From assembly GCF_008153345.1 (NCBI RefSeq), contig NZ_CP042818.1, positions 1,364,001 through 1,428,000 of the forward strand: DNA of 64,000 nucleotides, in the 5' to 3' direction. The translations under genes and the position numbers were made by a program. Positions 8,766-17,865 of the stretch are shown here, piece by piece (the stretch's first letter is position 1; every line of letters starts with the position of its first letter). The stretch comes from Treponema phagedenis (GTDB lineage Bacteria; Spirochaetota; Spirochaetia; Treponematales; Treponemataceae). The notes beneath the pieces are model-generated. The model was given only the letters and a program-made list of their open reading frames with translations. It did no database searches and had not been told where the DNA came from.

Positions 8766-9971
8766 ATGCTAAAAGGAAAAAATATTGTCTTGGGAATTAC
8801 CGGCGGAATTGCCGCATATAAATCTCCCGCGATTGTCAGCAAATTAAGAAAGCAGGGCGCAAACGTAAAAGTTATTATGACTCCGTCTGCAACCGAATTT
8901 ATTACCCCGCTTACCATGCAAACCGTTTCCAATAATGTGGTTCATATCACTCTGTTTGACCAACTGAAAAACATGGATGTGGAGCACGTTTCCCTCGCAA
9001 AATGGGCAGACCTTATTTTGGTAGCACCCGCAAGTGCAAACACTATTGCGAAGTTCGCAAACGGTATCTGTGATAATCTTCTGACAACCGTTTTGCTTGC
9101 CGGCAGATCAAAAATAGTTTTTGCCCCCGCAATGAATACCTTTATGCTCAATCATCCTGCAACAAAAAAAAATATTGAAACCCTAAAAGGTTTCGGCGTG
9201 GTGGTTCTGAAAACAAAAACTGATATTCTTGCCTGCAATGAATACGGCGACGGTAAAATGCTTGAGCCTGAGGAAATTGTGGAGCTGGTAGATTTGGAAC
9301 TCACCGAAAAAGATTTATGCGGCAAAAGGTTTGTGATCACAAGCGGCCCCACAATTGAAGCAATAGATCCGGTCAGATACATTACCAACCATTCAAGCGG
9401 CAAAATGGGATATGCGCTTGCACGCGAAGCAAAGGCGCGGGGCGCGGAAGTGGTGCTCATTTCAGGTCCTACCGCAATCACGCCGCCCGCCGTCGATACT
9501 TTCATTCGGGTACAAAGTACGGCGCAAATGTTTAAGGCGGTTGAAGAACATTTTGCCAATTGTGATGTATTGATTAAGGCTGCCGCTCCTGCGGACTATG
9601 CGCCGCTTAATTATTCTGAAAACAAGATCAAAAAAACGGATACCGAAGGCACGGATTCCGGCTTTCATGAAATAAAACTGAAAAAAAATCCCGATATTGC
9701 AAAACACTTTGGCGCCATAAAAGGAACGCGTATTTTGGTTGGCTTTGCCGCCGAATCAACCGATGAAATTACCTACGGACTTCGTAAACTCCGGGAAAAG
9801 AACATGGACTTTATTGTGGTAAACAATATCACAAAAGAGGGGGCGGGGTTTAAATCCGACACAAACATTGTCAGCATAATCGACAAGAACAAAAACATAG
9901 AGCATTTTGATACCATGCATAAGGTTGAGCTTGCAAAAATTATCATAAGCAAAGTAAAAGAGTTGTTATAG
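8766..9971 (+). CDS. coaBC: Phosphopantothenoylcysteine decarboxylase / phosphopantothenate-cysteine ligase
   Basis: Bifunctional coenzyme A biosynthesis enzyme. The N-terminal half is the flavoprotein decarboxylase CoaC, with GITGGIAAYKSP near residue 10 and PASANTIAKFANGICDNLL near residue 90. The C-terminal half is the ligase CoaB, with ITSGPTIEAIDPVRYI and the signature NHSSGKMGYALA near residue 210, then KAAAPADYAP. Length 401 is typical. AAGGAG precedes the ATG. A normal single-copy housekeeping gene with MITE-derived sequence upstream. Confidence 0.96.
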   Translation: MLKGKNIVLGITGGIAAYKSPAIVSKLRKQGANVKVIMTPSATEFITPLTMQTVSNNVVHITLFDQLKNMDVEHVSLAKWADLILVAPASANTIAKFANGICDNLLTTVLLAGRSKIVFAPAMNTFMLNHPATKKNIETLKGFGVVVLKTKTDILACNEYGDGKMLEPEEIVELVDLELTEKDLCGKRFVITSGPTIEAIDPVRYITNHSSGKMGYALAREAKARGAEVVLISGPTAITPPAVDTFIRVQSTAQMFKAVEEHFANCDVLIKAAAPADYAPLNYSENKIKKTDTEGTDSGFHEIKLKKNPDIAKHFGAIKGTRILVGFAAESTDEITYGLRKLREKNMDFIVVNNITKEGAGFKSDTNIVSIIDKNKNIEHFDTMHKVELAKIIISKVKELL

Positions 9972-10051
9972 AATTCAATCGCTGTTAGATAAGCAAATTG
10001 CAACTCTTTTTAGAAGAAGTTCAAAAATTATAAGAATGAAGAACGACGGTT

Positions 10052-11545
10052 TTAATCTGTTTGTTTTGATTTGGGTAATTTTTGCTGTTCAAAAATAAGA
10101 GGCGGCGCTCCCGTCGGAGTAATAGAGTTTGCGGAAACGGTTACCTCTATCAGGCTTAGAGTATATTTTTTTTCTTCTTTTGCCTGCAAATCTATATGAT
10201 AAAATACATCGTTTTTTTCAGGATTTTCATGTTTACATTGAAGAATTGCTTTATCCTTTATTTCTAAAACCGCATACCATCCGGAATCTTCGCAATGAGC
10301 GGTTTTTAATGTAAATTTTTCATTAACGGTTTGAAAGCTTTCACCGGCGGAATTTGTCCATGGCTCTGTAAAGTCTTTTAAAACCTGCATAAAACGAGTG
10401 TGTAATGGAGAGTCTGTGCTTTTTAGAATGCTTGTATTCGGTTTCTTTTTATATACGCCGTCCCAAGTTGACGCAGTTCCTATTTTCAGTCGTGCAACGT
10501 CCTCAATAACTCGCACTTGAATTTCATCAACCCCGTTTAACTTTACATCAAGTCTGCGATGAATACTTGAAATAGATGCATTTTTTGTAGAAAAATAAAT
10601 CCCATATCGGCGGGAAGCAGCTGCATCAATCATGTATATTTCTTCAATATTATCGATCGAAAAAATAACCTCGTTTTCCTCAGTGCTAAAAAATAAGGTT
10701 CTGCCGTTTTTTCCTGATGAAGGCTGATACCATAAACCTGAAAGAAAATCTTCAAAAAGATTTACGTTCCCCGTTGATAATTTTTGCAGTAGCTGCGCTT
10801 CAATTTTTTTACCCGGAATTTTTGTTTCACTTATTTGTGCAAAAACCTTGTTTTTTTGATCCCAACGATAAATTTGCTCTATTTGATCAAGCGTATTCGG
10901 TTTATCAGGATCTGAATTATAGCTGTAAATAGTATAGTTTGAAATAACATCTTCTTCGTTACGGGCACTGTCTTTAATGCTTATCTCGCCATCGCATCGA
11001 AGATCTGCAGCCAAGTGAAAAGAAATTTTATTTTTTTTATCAAGCTCTGTAAGGTAAATAGTCAGCAATTGCTGATTATTTGAAGTCATTCCCATATAAA
11101 TCAATGCAGGTAAATTTGAGTCTTTAATTTTAGACGCATAAAGAGAAAAGGTTTTTGACTGTATTACGCCTGTTCTGATTTCGTCAGTTCGCTCAAATTT
11201 TTGTGTCATCGGATCTTGTAAAGAGATAATAAGATAGATAAAAGGATCTGCAAGTTTTTTTACCGCAATGATTTGATCCTCAATGCCGTCTCCGTTCATA
11301 TCAATCAAAAGAGATTGTACAAAACTTTCGTTATTACGCAAGGTTATGAGGCTGTCTTTTCCTTGATTGGTACTGTCTTCAATTTCCGCTGTTTCTTTGC
11401 CAGAAGATTCCGCGGCAACGGGAATAATCGTTTGCGCATTTTGTTTTTCGATTGTTGTACTTTCAATTTTTATTCGATTTAAAAAAAGCAAAACTCCGAT
11501 TCCGACAACGAAGATGGCTAAAAGCAGGTAAAAAACTTTCTTCAT
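10052..11545 (-). CDS. Membrane-anchored exported protein with EF-hand-like motif
   Basis: A 497-residue protein with an uncleaved-looking N-terminal hydrophobic anchor (residues 4-23), then an extracytoplasmic part. Residues about 85-95 (DMNGDGIEDQ) form a calcium-loop/EF-hand-like or FG-GAP-type motif. A later beta-rich region contains GLWYQPSSG and LFFSTEENEVIFSID, vaguely lipocalin-like. It resembles proteins annotated in treponemes as pallilysin-related adhesins, but I see no HEXXH motif, so any protease role is unsupported and the family link is a recollection. It lies 23 bases after the dnaQ-like gene on the same strand, probably co-transcribed. Confidence 0.6.
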   Translation of the reverse strand: MKKVFYLLLAIFVVGIGVLLFLNRIKIESTTIEKQNAQTIIPVAAESSGKETAEIEDSTNQGKDSLITLRNNESFVQSLLIDMNGDGIEDQIIAVKKLADPFIYLIISLQDPMTQKFERTDEIRTGVIQSKTFSLYASKIKDSNLPALIYMGMTSNNQQLLTIYLTELDKKNKISFHLAADLRCDGEISIKDSARNEEDVISNYTIYSYNSDPDKPNTLDQIEQIYRWDQKNKVFAQISETKIPGKKIEAQLLQKLSTGNVNLFEDFLSGLWYQPSSGKNGRTLFFSTEENEVIFSIDNIEEIYMIDAAASRRYGIYFSTKNASISSIHRRLDVKLNGVDEIQVRVIEDVARLKIGTASTWDGVYKKKPNTSILKSTDSPLHTRFMQVLKDFTEPWTNSAGESFQTVNEKFTLKTAHCEDSGWYAVLEIKDKAILQCKHENPEKNDVFYHIDLQAKEEKKYTLSLIEVTVSANSITPTGAPPLIFEQQKLPKSKQTD

Positions 11546-11568
11546 GTATTGAATCCTTTTTATTTAGT

Positions 11569-12219
11569 TTAGAACAAGTCTCTGCCAAGGTCTGCCACCG
11601 GAGGAGGAGCTTCGCGCAGGATTTCTTCAATGTTTGTATTCGCCTTAATTTGTTTAACCAGTTTTTCGTTGTTTTTAAAAAAATGTTCAACGGCAATAGT
11701 GAAAAATTCCATACACACTCGAGAATCATCTTCCGCGCGGTGAGCTTCCAATGCGGTAATCCCGAATTGAAGCGCAAGATTTTGTAGGCGATATTGGTGC
11801 TTGCCGAGTCCCGGAAAAACTTCTTGGGCAAGTACAAGCGTATCAATTACCTTATTGGTAAGAGGAGGTTTTTTACATCGTTTCAACTCATTGTTAATAA
11901 AACCGATATCAAAAGGCGCATTGTGCGCCACTAACACTGTTTTTTTTATAAAGCGTAAAAAATCAGGAATTACCGCATTAAAAGGCGGTTTATCCGCAAG
12001 CATAGCATCGGTGATGTTATTTACCGCAGTAACATCTTCCGGCATCGGCTTGCCCGGATTGATAAGTATATTAAACCGCGCAATAACTCCCCGATGATCA
12101 AATTTAATGCCGCCAATTTCTACAACGCTGTCTTCTTCTTGTTTTAACCCTGTTGTTTCCGTATCAAAGGCGGTAAATACCGCCTTATCATACACTGCTG
12201 CAATCCAATCGTAAGTCAT
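11569..12219 (-). CDS. DnaQ-family 3'-5' exonuclease
   Basis: DEDD-type exonuclease of the DNA polymerase III epsilon type, 216 residues. Exo I is FDTETTGL with D19 and E21; Exo II is HNAPFDIGFINNEL; Exo III is HRAEDDSRV (DEDDh, with His before the last Asp). It could be the proofreading subunit or a stand-alone nuclease; the sequence does not separate these. The ATG abuts the stop codon of the upstream phosphohexose mutase gene (TAG-ATG), so the two are translationally coupled. Confidence 0.88.
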   Translation of the reverse strand: MTYDWIAAVYDKAVFTAFDTETTGLKQEEDSVVEIGGIKFDHRGVIARFNILINPGKPMPEDVTAVNNITDAMLADKPPFNAVIPDFLRFIKKTVLVAHNAPFDIGFINNELKRCKKPPLTNKVIDTLVLAQEVFPGLGKHQYRLQNLALQFGITALEAHRAEDDSRVCMEFFTIAVEHFFKNNEKLVKQIKANTNIEEILREAPPPVADLGRDLF

Positions 12220-13977
12220 CTACGCAAGTTCATCCAATTCTTTTTCCAGCAAGTCAATAAACTTCTCGCCTTCAGCTAATGTTGCTTCAACGCTTCCGGA
12301 TACAGGCAGGGCATGAATTATATAAAATTTGATTTTCGGTTCGGTTCCGCTCGGGCGCACGCTGACTACAGTGTTATTTTCAAAAAAGTATTGTAAAACA
12401 TTGCTTTTCGGCAAATCAATCGGCTGTGTCTTTGAAGGATTTTCAGGATCAAATTCTATACCTTCTTTTACATCTCTTATTTTTATTATTTTCTTTTGTC
12501 CAAGCTCTTTAAGATTTTCTTTTCTAAGCTTATTCATCATATTATTCATAATAACCACACCTTCTGCACCCGGAAAAGTCTTATTGATGGTTCTTGAACA
12601 AAATGCGCCGTGCTGTTTGAAAAGTTGATACAAGCGATCAAAAAGGCTCATATTTTGTTTACGCCAGTATAAACACATTTCCGCACAAATTGCGGCAGCG
12701 GTAATTCCGTCTTTATCACGTACCTCAGCACCAAAGTTATATCCATAACTTTCTTCAAACCCGTAGATATAACTATGACTTCCTGTCTGCTGCATTTTTT
12801 GAACAAGACTGCAAATCCATTTAAATCCGGTCAGGCATTCAAAAGATTCAACCCCGTAATGTTTTGCAATTGAATCACAAAGATGCGAGGTTACGATAGA
12901 ACGTACAATAGCGGGATTTTTCGGCATTTTCCCGTATTCTTTTAAGGTTAAAAGAATATAATCGGTAAAAAGCTCTCCCATTTGATTTCCGTTAATAAGC
13001 TGCATTTTTCCGTCAGTGCCTCTTACCGCACAGGCAAAACGATCGGAATCGGGATCCGTTGCCATAAGCATATCGGCGCCTTCTTTTTCCGCAAGTGCAA
13101 TTGCAAGCTTTAATGCGGCAGGATCTTCTGGATTCGGATAACTTACCGTTGGGAAATTGCCGTCCGGTTCACGTTGTTCCGGTACGGTGAGAATATTAAA
13201 CCCCATATCTCCTAAGACCTTTTCTACATGCAAGGCTCCGGTGCCGTGCAAAGGTGTGTACACAATTTTTACCGATTTTGACATTTCTTTAATCAACTCG
13301 GATCGATGGAGTTTTGTTTTTACCATTGCCCAATACTTTTCGTCTATTTCAGAGTCAATAATCTTCAGCTTTCCGCTTTTTAATGCTTCCTCTTTACTGA
13401 TAAATTTCACTGAGGTAACAGCATTTACTTCATCAATAATCCCGCTGTCATGAGGGGGAATTACCTGCGCTCCGTCATTCCAGTACGCTTTATACCCGTT
13501 ATACGCAGGCGGATTATGGGATGCGGTTACCACTACACCGGTATCGCACCCGAACTCGCGAATTGCAAATGAAAGCTCAGGCGTAGGGCGCAGCTCTGAA
13601 AAAAGATACACGGTAAAACCGTTTGCGGCAAAAATAAGCGCCGTAACTTCCGCAAAAACACTTGAATATCGACGGCAATCACATGCAATAGCCGCTTTTA
13701 ACTCACCATTCTTTGCCTTTTCGGGGAATGTTTTAATAATATAACTTGCAAGCCCCTGTGTAGCTTTTTTGATAACCGTAGGATTCATGCGATTAGTACC
13801 GCCGCCGATAATACCTCGCAAACCGCCGGTACCGAATGCAAGATTTTGGTAAAAACGATCTTCAAGCTCTTTTAAATCGTTTTTTGCAATAAGCTCCTCT
13901 ACTTCTTTTACAAAAGAAAGATCTTCTTCTTCACGAAGATAAGCACGTGCCCGCTCTAAAATAGTCTGAGTGTCCAT
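12220..13977 (-). CDS. Phosphoglucomutase / phosphomannomutase family protein
   Basis: Alpha-D-phosphohexomutase, about 585 residues, interconverting hexose 1- and 6-phosphates. The phosphoserine loop is TASHNPPAYNGYK, the metal-binding loop ATDPDSDRF, the sugar-binding loop FEESYGY, and the phosphate-binding loop RPSGTEPKIKFY. Length and the NDGAQVIPPHD segment fit the large spirochaete/Bacillus PgcA-type enzymes. I choose the ATG at 13977 because AGGAGG lies 5 bases before it; an in-frame TTG seven codons earlier sits upstream of that Shine-Dalgarno. First gene of the unit pgm, dnaQ-like, exported protein. Confidence 0.93.
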   Translation of the reverse strand: MDTQTILERARAYLREEEDLSFVKEVEELIAKNDLKELEDRFYQNLAFGTGGLRGIIGGGTNRMNPTVIKKATQGLASYIIKTFPEKAKNGELKAAIACDCRRYSSVFAEVTALIFAANGFTVYLFSELRPTPELSFAIREFGCDTGVVVTASHNPPAYNGYKAYWNDGAQVIPPHDSGIIDEVNAVTSVKFISKEEALKSGKLKIIDSEIDEKYWAMVKTKLHRSELIKEMSKSVKIVYTPLHGTGALHVEKVLGDMGFNILTVPEQREPDGNFPTVSYPNPEDPAALKLAIALAEKEGADMLMATDPDSDRFACAVRGTDGKMQLINGNQMGELFTDYILLTLKEYGKMPKNPAIVRSIVTSHLCDSIAKHYGVESFECLTGFKWICSLVQKMQQTGSHSYIYGFEESYGYNFGAEVRDKDGITAAAICAEMCLYWRKQNMSLFDRLYQLFKQHGAFCSRTINKTFPGAEGVVIMNNMMNKLRKENLKELGQKKIIKIRDVKEGIEFDPENPSKTQPIDLPKSNVLQYFFENNTVVSVRPSGTEPKIKFYIIHALPVSGSVEATLAEGEKFIDLLEKELDELA

Positions 13978-14149
13978 AAAAGCCTCCTGTTTTATCAATG
14001 AATCCCATCATGGTAATGCACAAATGACGTGCAACTTGTCGGTATTATACAATAAAAGTATACCTCGATTTTATAGTTTATACAAGTCCTTTTAGAGGTT
14101 TTCTTTTACCGCTTCTGCCATGGTTTCTATAAATTATTGCTATACAAAG

Positions 14150-15032
14150 GCGTATAAAAAAGAGTCCGACACAACGGTTTGGTTTTGACGTCCATGTCAA
14201 AACCACCCCTGCGAGTTTTAAAGCTTCCTGTTATAAAAAGGAGCCCGACACGGCGCAAGGGAGAGCAAACTTACCATAGGAATATGGAATCACCCCAACG
14301 TACTGATTTTTAGTATTCTTGATTAAATCAGTGCTGCTTTTGCCGTCCGTGTCAAAAACTAAACCGTCTGCTTGGAACCACGGGCGTCCGTGCCCGCTCT
14401 GATTTTTGCCGTCCGTGGCAAAATGAAACCTATGAGTTTGAAAACTCCTGTTTATATAGCTGTGGTAATTTTCAAACTCAATTCTGTTTGGAACCACCGC
14501 CACGCCCTGATTTTTAGTATTCTTGATTAAATCAGTGCTGCGAGTTTAAAAACTCCTATTTATGTCGGTGTGGTAGTTTTTAAACATCGTTTTACATTGT
14601 TCTGAGTTTTGACGTCCATGTCAAAACCACCCCTGCGAGTTTTAAAGCTTCCTGTTATAAAAAGGAGCCCGACACGGCGCAAGGGTGAGCAAACTTACCA
14701 TAGGAATATGGAATCACCCCAACGTACTGATTTTTAGTATTCTTGATTAAATCAGTGCTGCTTTTGCCGTCCGTGTCAAAAACTAAACCGTCTGCTTGGA
14801 ACCACGGGCGTCCGTGCCCGCTCTGATTTTTGCCGTCCGTGGCAAAATGAAACCTATGAGTTTGAAACCACCGCCGTCCGTGGCGGTTCTGAGCTTGACA
14901 ACGGTGGGCAAACTTACCATAGGGCGAAGTTTTGAAAATTTACTGTACCTTCGCCAGTGATGCCGAATCTGCACGCCGTTATTGTTAATGCCGCTATTAG
15001 TACAATAACAAGTTAAAACGCTGTACGAGTTT
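14150..15032. repeat. Large mosaic of MITE modules with an internal 262-base direct repeat, copy 4
   Basis: This gap between the mutase gene and the cyclo-ligase gene is filled by family modules. Segment 14182-14443 recurs at 14606-14867 (offset 424) with one mismatch seen. It includes stems such as GTTTTGACgtccatGTCAAAAC, CACGGGCgtccgtGCCCG and the long inverted repeat GAGTTTGAAAA...TTTTCAAACTC (14434-14479). The right side ends GTTAAAACGCTGTACGAG near 15025, a decayed terminus. No gene is supported here. Confidence 0.75.
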
Positions 15033-15043
15033 TAACGATCTCC

Positions 15044-15688
15044 TCAGCTCCGACTAATCGGATAAAACTCCTTTTCAGTTAACAGCCCCTGCATGCGAAA
15101 GTCATGGGATTCCGCAGGCAAAAAATCAAATACCTGAACTTCGTAACAGGTACATAACACAAAATACTGAGACAGCGAGAGCCGCTCCCGTATTAAAGGA
15201 AGAAACCTGTCGTAATAGCCGCCGCCTTTTCCTAATCGCGTACCGGTTTTTGTTGCGGCAAGAGCGGGCACTAAAATTAAAAGCGGCGTTTGGATTGCGT
15301 TAATATCTGCAGAGAAAAGAGAAGGACAGCTTTCATCGGGCTCATAAATACCGAGGCATCCCTTTTTTAACTGCGGAGGCATAGATGTATCAAACTGTAT
15401 ACGTTCTACCTGCTTAAAAATAAGCTCCTTCCCGGATACAACCGGCAAACCCAGAATCTTTTTTTCTTTAAGCACTCGTGATAAACATGCACGTATATCA
15501 CACTCTTTTTGAAGCGGAAAATAAGCAAACACGGTTTTTGCATTTTGAAACTCTTTTCTTCCGCATAAAATTTCAGCCATCTGCTCTGAAATGTGCTGTT
15601 TATTCTGTATGAATTCGTTTTGAGCAATAAAGTTCTTTAGCCGTTCTGAGGCGATTTTTCTCATACTTTGTTTTGTATGTACTATCAT
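15044..15688 (-). CDS. 5-formyltetrahydrofolate cyclo-ligase
   Basis: ATP-dependent conversion of 5-formyl-THF to 5,10-methenyl-THF in folate metabolism. The conserved C-terminal motif GTRLGKGGGYYDRFL (near residue 150) is diagnostic, and FAYFPLQKECDIRACL near residue 50 fits the substrate-binding region. Length 214 is normal. A -10 box TATAAT ends 9 bases before the ATG and no Shine-Dalgarno is visible, so translation may be leaderless; the internal Met9 is an alternative start. The stop lies just beyond the mosaic repeat block. Confidence 0.9.
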   Translation of the reverse strand: MIVHTKQSMRKIASERLKNFIAQNEFIQNKQHISEQMAEILCGRKEFQNAKTVFAYFPLQKECDIRACLSRVLKEKKILGLPVVSGKELIFKQVERIQFDTSMPPQLKKGCLGIYEPDESCPSLFSADINAIQTPLLILVPALAATKTGTRLGKGGGYYDRFLPLIRERLSLSQYFVLCTCYEVQVFDFLPAESHDFRMQGLLTEKEFYPISRS

Positions 15689-15870
15689 AATAAAAGTATT
15701 ATACGATTTTGGTTCTTTTTACAATGATTTAAAGCGGTTTAAAACAAAACGAATTTAGAAAATCCAAAGAACTTGTAACTGAATAGTAGCAAAACTTGTT
15801 TAAAAAGCATATAATTACGTTGTAAAACTATTTCGCGTTAAATATCGTGTTTTTATCGTAGGAGTTTTGT

Positions 15871-16997
15871 ATGTATCGTCTTTTTTGTTTATTAGCATGT
15901 TGTATTTTTTTTTTCCTGCCTGTGCATCCGAAGGAAAACCTGCGCCGAGTCAAAGTGCTCAGGACGTAAAGATTCAAATACCTAAAGAGAATACCAAAAA
16001 AGAAGAAAAAATTGCAGATACTGCCGAGTTTGTTTTTGGGAATGCTGAAATACAAAAAGAACTACACAAAGTAATTAAAAACAATGACCTGAATAAAGCT
16101 TTTGCGATTATTGCAAAAGTAGCTGCGGAAGAAAAAGACCAAAACCTTGCAGACAAAAAAATGAGAGACGGCTTACAAAGCATTTATTCCTTTTTAGAAA
16201 AAATCAGAATGGAAGCGGTTGTTGATAAAAACGATGGAGCAAAGCCTTTTTGTTTGCAGGTTTCAGTAGGAGCCGATGATAAAAAACTTCCGCTTGCAAA
16301 TGTTGAGGTTGTTGTTGAGTATCCTTTTTATACGGCTGAGACTCTTGTCGGCGAGATATCTTTTATTTTAACTACTGATGCAGAAGGTAAAATATTTTTT
16401 ACTCTCCCGCCGAATAAAAATGAATCAAAGGCTCTTGTTTATATAAAAACACCTATCATTACTAATGAAGAAAATATTATACCTAAAAATCTTTTTTATT
16501 CATTAGCGTATGCCGATGCAGCCGCTCCTCAACATGGAAACGCAACGACAAAAAAGCGCATTTCTTCAATAATTTGTATTCTTGATTATAATAAAAATGG
16601 AACCGCTATTACTTATGATAACTTAACTTCTACCCGATTACTGGGCGGTTTAATGAAACGCAGATTCACCGGTGTAGGAATTGACACACAAGGAAATATC
16701 GGAAAAGTTCCTGATTCCGAAGTTATCGCCGCTGCCCGCAAAAAATTCGGCGGCGGAGTACGTCGTTTTATGTTCGGCTTGACACGGGTTGAAAAACTTG
16801 AAAAAGGCGAAGATGGACTTTGGTTATGCACTTTGTCGGGAAAACTTTCCGTCTGGGATTTTTCGACGGAAAAGTTCACCCATCATTTTACCGCCACCTA
16901 CACAACTAAAGGCAAAACAGAAGCGCAGGCATATTCGCTCGCACGCACCAACATGGGGGATGTTGTTTTAGCTGAAGTTTTAAACTATGGATTATAA
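15871..16997 (+). CDS. Lipoprotein of unknown function with a T10 tract in its signal peptide
   Basis: About 375 residues, no family recognised. The body (from about residue 17) is secreted-looking: a Lys-rich linker, a helical segment, then a beta-rich C-terminus. The only ATG with a well-placed Shine-Dalgarno (TAGGAG, 6 bases) is at 15871, but it reads out of frame after ten T at 15905-15914. With eleven T the protein would be MYRLFCLLACCIFFFPACAS..., a proper lipoprotein signal (PAC). The uninterrupted frame starts at TTG 15867, only 2 bases from the same Shine-Dalgarno. So expression may be phase-variable, or the tract may be miscounted. Confidence 0.65.
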
Positions 16998-17035
16998 CAT
17001 ATTTTAAAAACTTTTACGGAATCATACAGTAGGTT

Positions 17036-17195
17036 TATAAAAAGAGCCCGACACGGCGCAACGGCGAGCAAACTTACCATAGGCAAAATATAAACAGTCT
17101 TGCCTTCAAACTCATTTCTGCTTGGAGCCACGGGCGTCCGTGCCTGTTCTGAATGTGTCATCGGTGGGCGGTTACCATAGGAATGCTGAAGCCGC
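17036..17195 (+). repeat. MITE module block, copy 5
   Basis: Carries TATAAAAAGAGCCCGACACG, GCGCAACGGCGAGCAAACTT, ACCACGGGCGTCCGTGCCTG-like hairpin and GGCGGTTACCATAGGAATGC, all family modules. Termini are not clear. It lies between two convergent genes and contains no gene. Confidence 0.6.
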
Positions 17196-17210
17196 AATGT
17201 CCCACGTGAT

Positions 17211-17726
17211 TTACAAAAAGTCTTTTATTACAGTCCACTCGGATATCAGCTTTTCAAAATTATAGCTTGCATTCGCGGGGCTTGTTGACGGCAGGGTAAA
17301 AACATTCGGTTCAATTTCTTCTATATTGTGAAATATCATAGAGTTAAAAAAGTGGTGAAAGAGTTTGCTTGCTGTTTTTCCGTTTAAAAAAATAGCTTGT
17401 ATCTTTGTGTGTGATATAATTGAGCTGATATCGTTCGGCTTTGCATCTTTAATGCTTGCATCGGCAGCACCGGATATGCGACAGCTTTGAATGACATCGA
17501 ATAAGGCGATATGGTATGCATGTAAAAATTTAATTTTGTCCGCCCTTGTTTGCGGCTCTTTTTTATCGATGAGGTTTGCAAGCAGCTTCCAAAATCTGTT
17601 CCGCTTATTGCCGTAATAAAATCCGGCGTCTCGTGATGCGGGCGAGGGAAAGCTTCCTAAAATCAATATTTTGGATTCGGAGTTGTATACGGGCGGAATC
17701 GGATGTGTTATAGCGGCGTTGTTCAT
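17211..17726 (-). CDS. DNA-deoxyinosine glycosylase (uracil-DNA glycosylase superfamily)
   Basis: A 171-residue base-excision repair enzyme. The motif LILGSFPSPASRDAGFYYGN near residue 26 and the following KRNRFWKLL are characteristic of the hypoxanthine-DNA glycosylase branch of the UDG superfamily; the C-terminal TLPSTSPAN near residue 143 is the leucine-loop region. It should remove deaminated adenine (hypoxanthine) from DNA. It is transcribed divergently from the AAA-ATPase gene and flanked by MITE sequence. The distinction from mismatch-specific (MUG) enzymes is made on the GSFP motif. Confidence 0.85.
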   Translation of the reverse strand: MNNAAITHPIPPVYNSESKILILGSFPSPASRDAGFYYGNKRNRFWKLLANLIDKKEPQTRADKIKFLHAYHIALFDVIQSCRISGAADASIKDAKPNDISSIISHTKIQAIFLNGKTASKLFHHFFNSMIFHNIEEIEPNVFTLPSTSPANASYNFEKLISEWTVIKDFL

Positions 17727-17830
17727 AAAATTAAAAATGATGTTGTTGATAATTGTTTCATATCATTTTAGAAATAAGATGTCAATGCTGGTGGAACCCT
17801 TGCATAAACAAAGTTCGATTTTTCCAAAGA

Positions 17831-17859
17831 TTGAAAATTCCTTCCATGTATGCTATACT
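17831..17859 (+). promoter_or_regulatory. Promoter of the AAA-ATPase gene, leaderless candidate
   Basis: TTGAAA (17831-17836), 17-base spacer, TATACT (17854-17859). The ATG at 17866 is 7 bases past the -10 box, so the transcript would begin at or next to the start codon. No Shine-Dalgarno is present. Confidence 0.6.
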
Positions 17860-17865
17860 GAAAGC

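Noticed and set aside
10052..11545. Metalloprotease (pallilysin) call
   Set aside because: No HEXXH or similar zinc motif is present, so only a weak family resemblance is noted.
14150..15032. CRISPR array
   Set aside because: Repeats are long, uneven hairpin modules with no regular spacer length and no cas genes.
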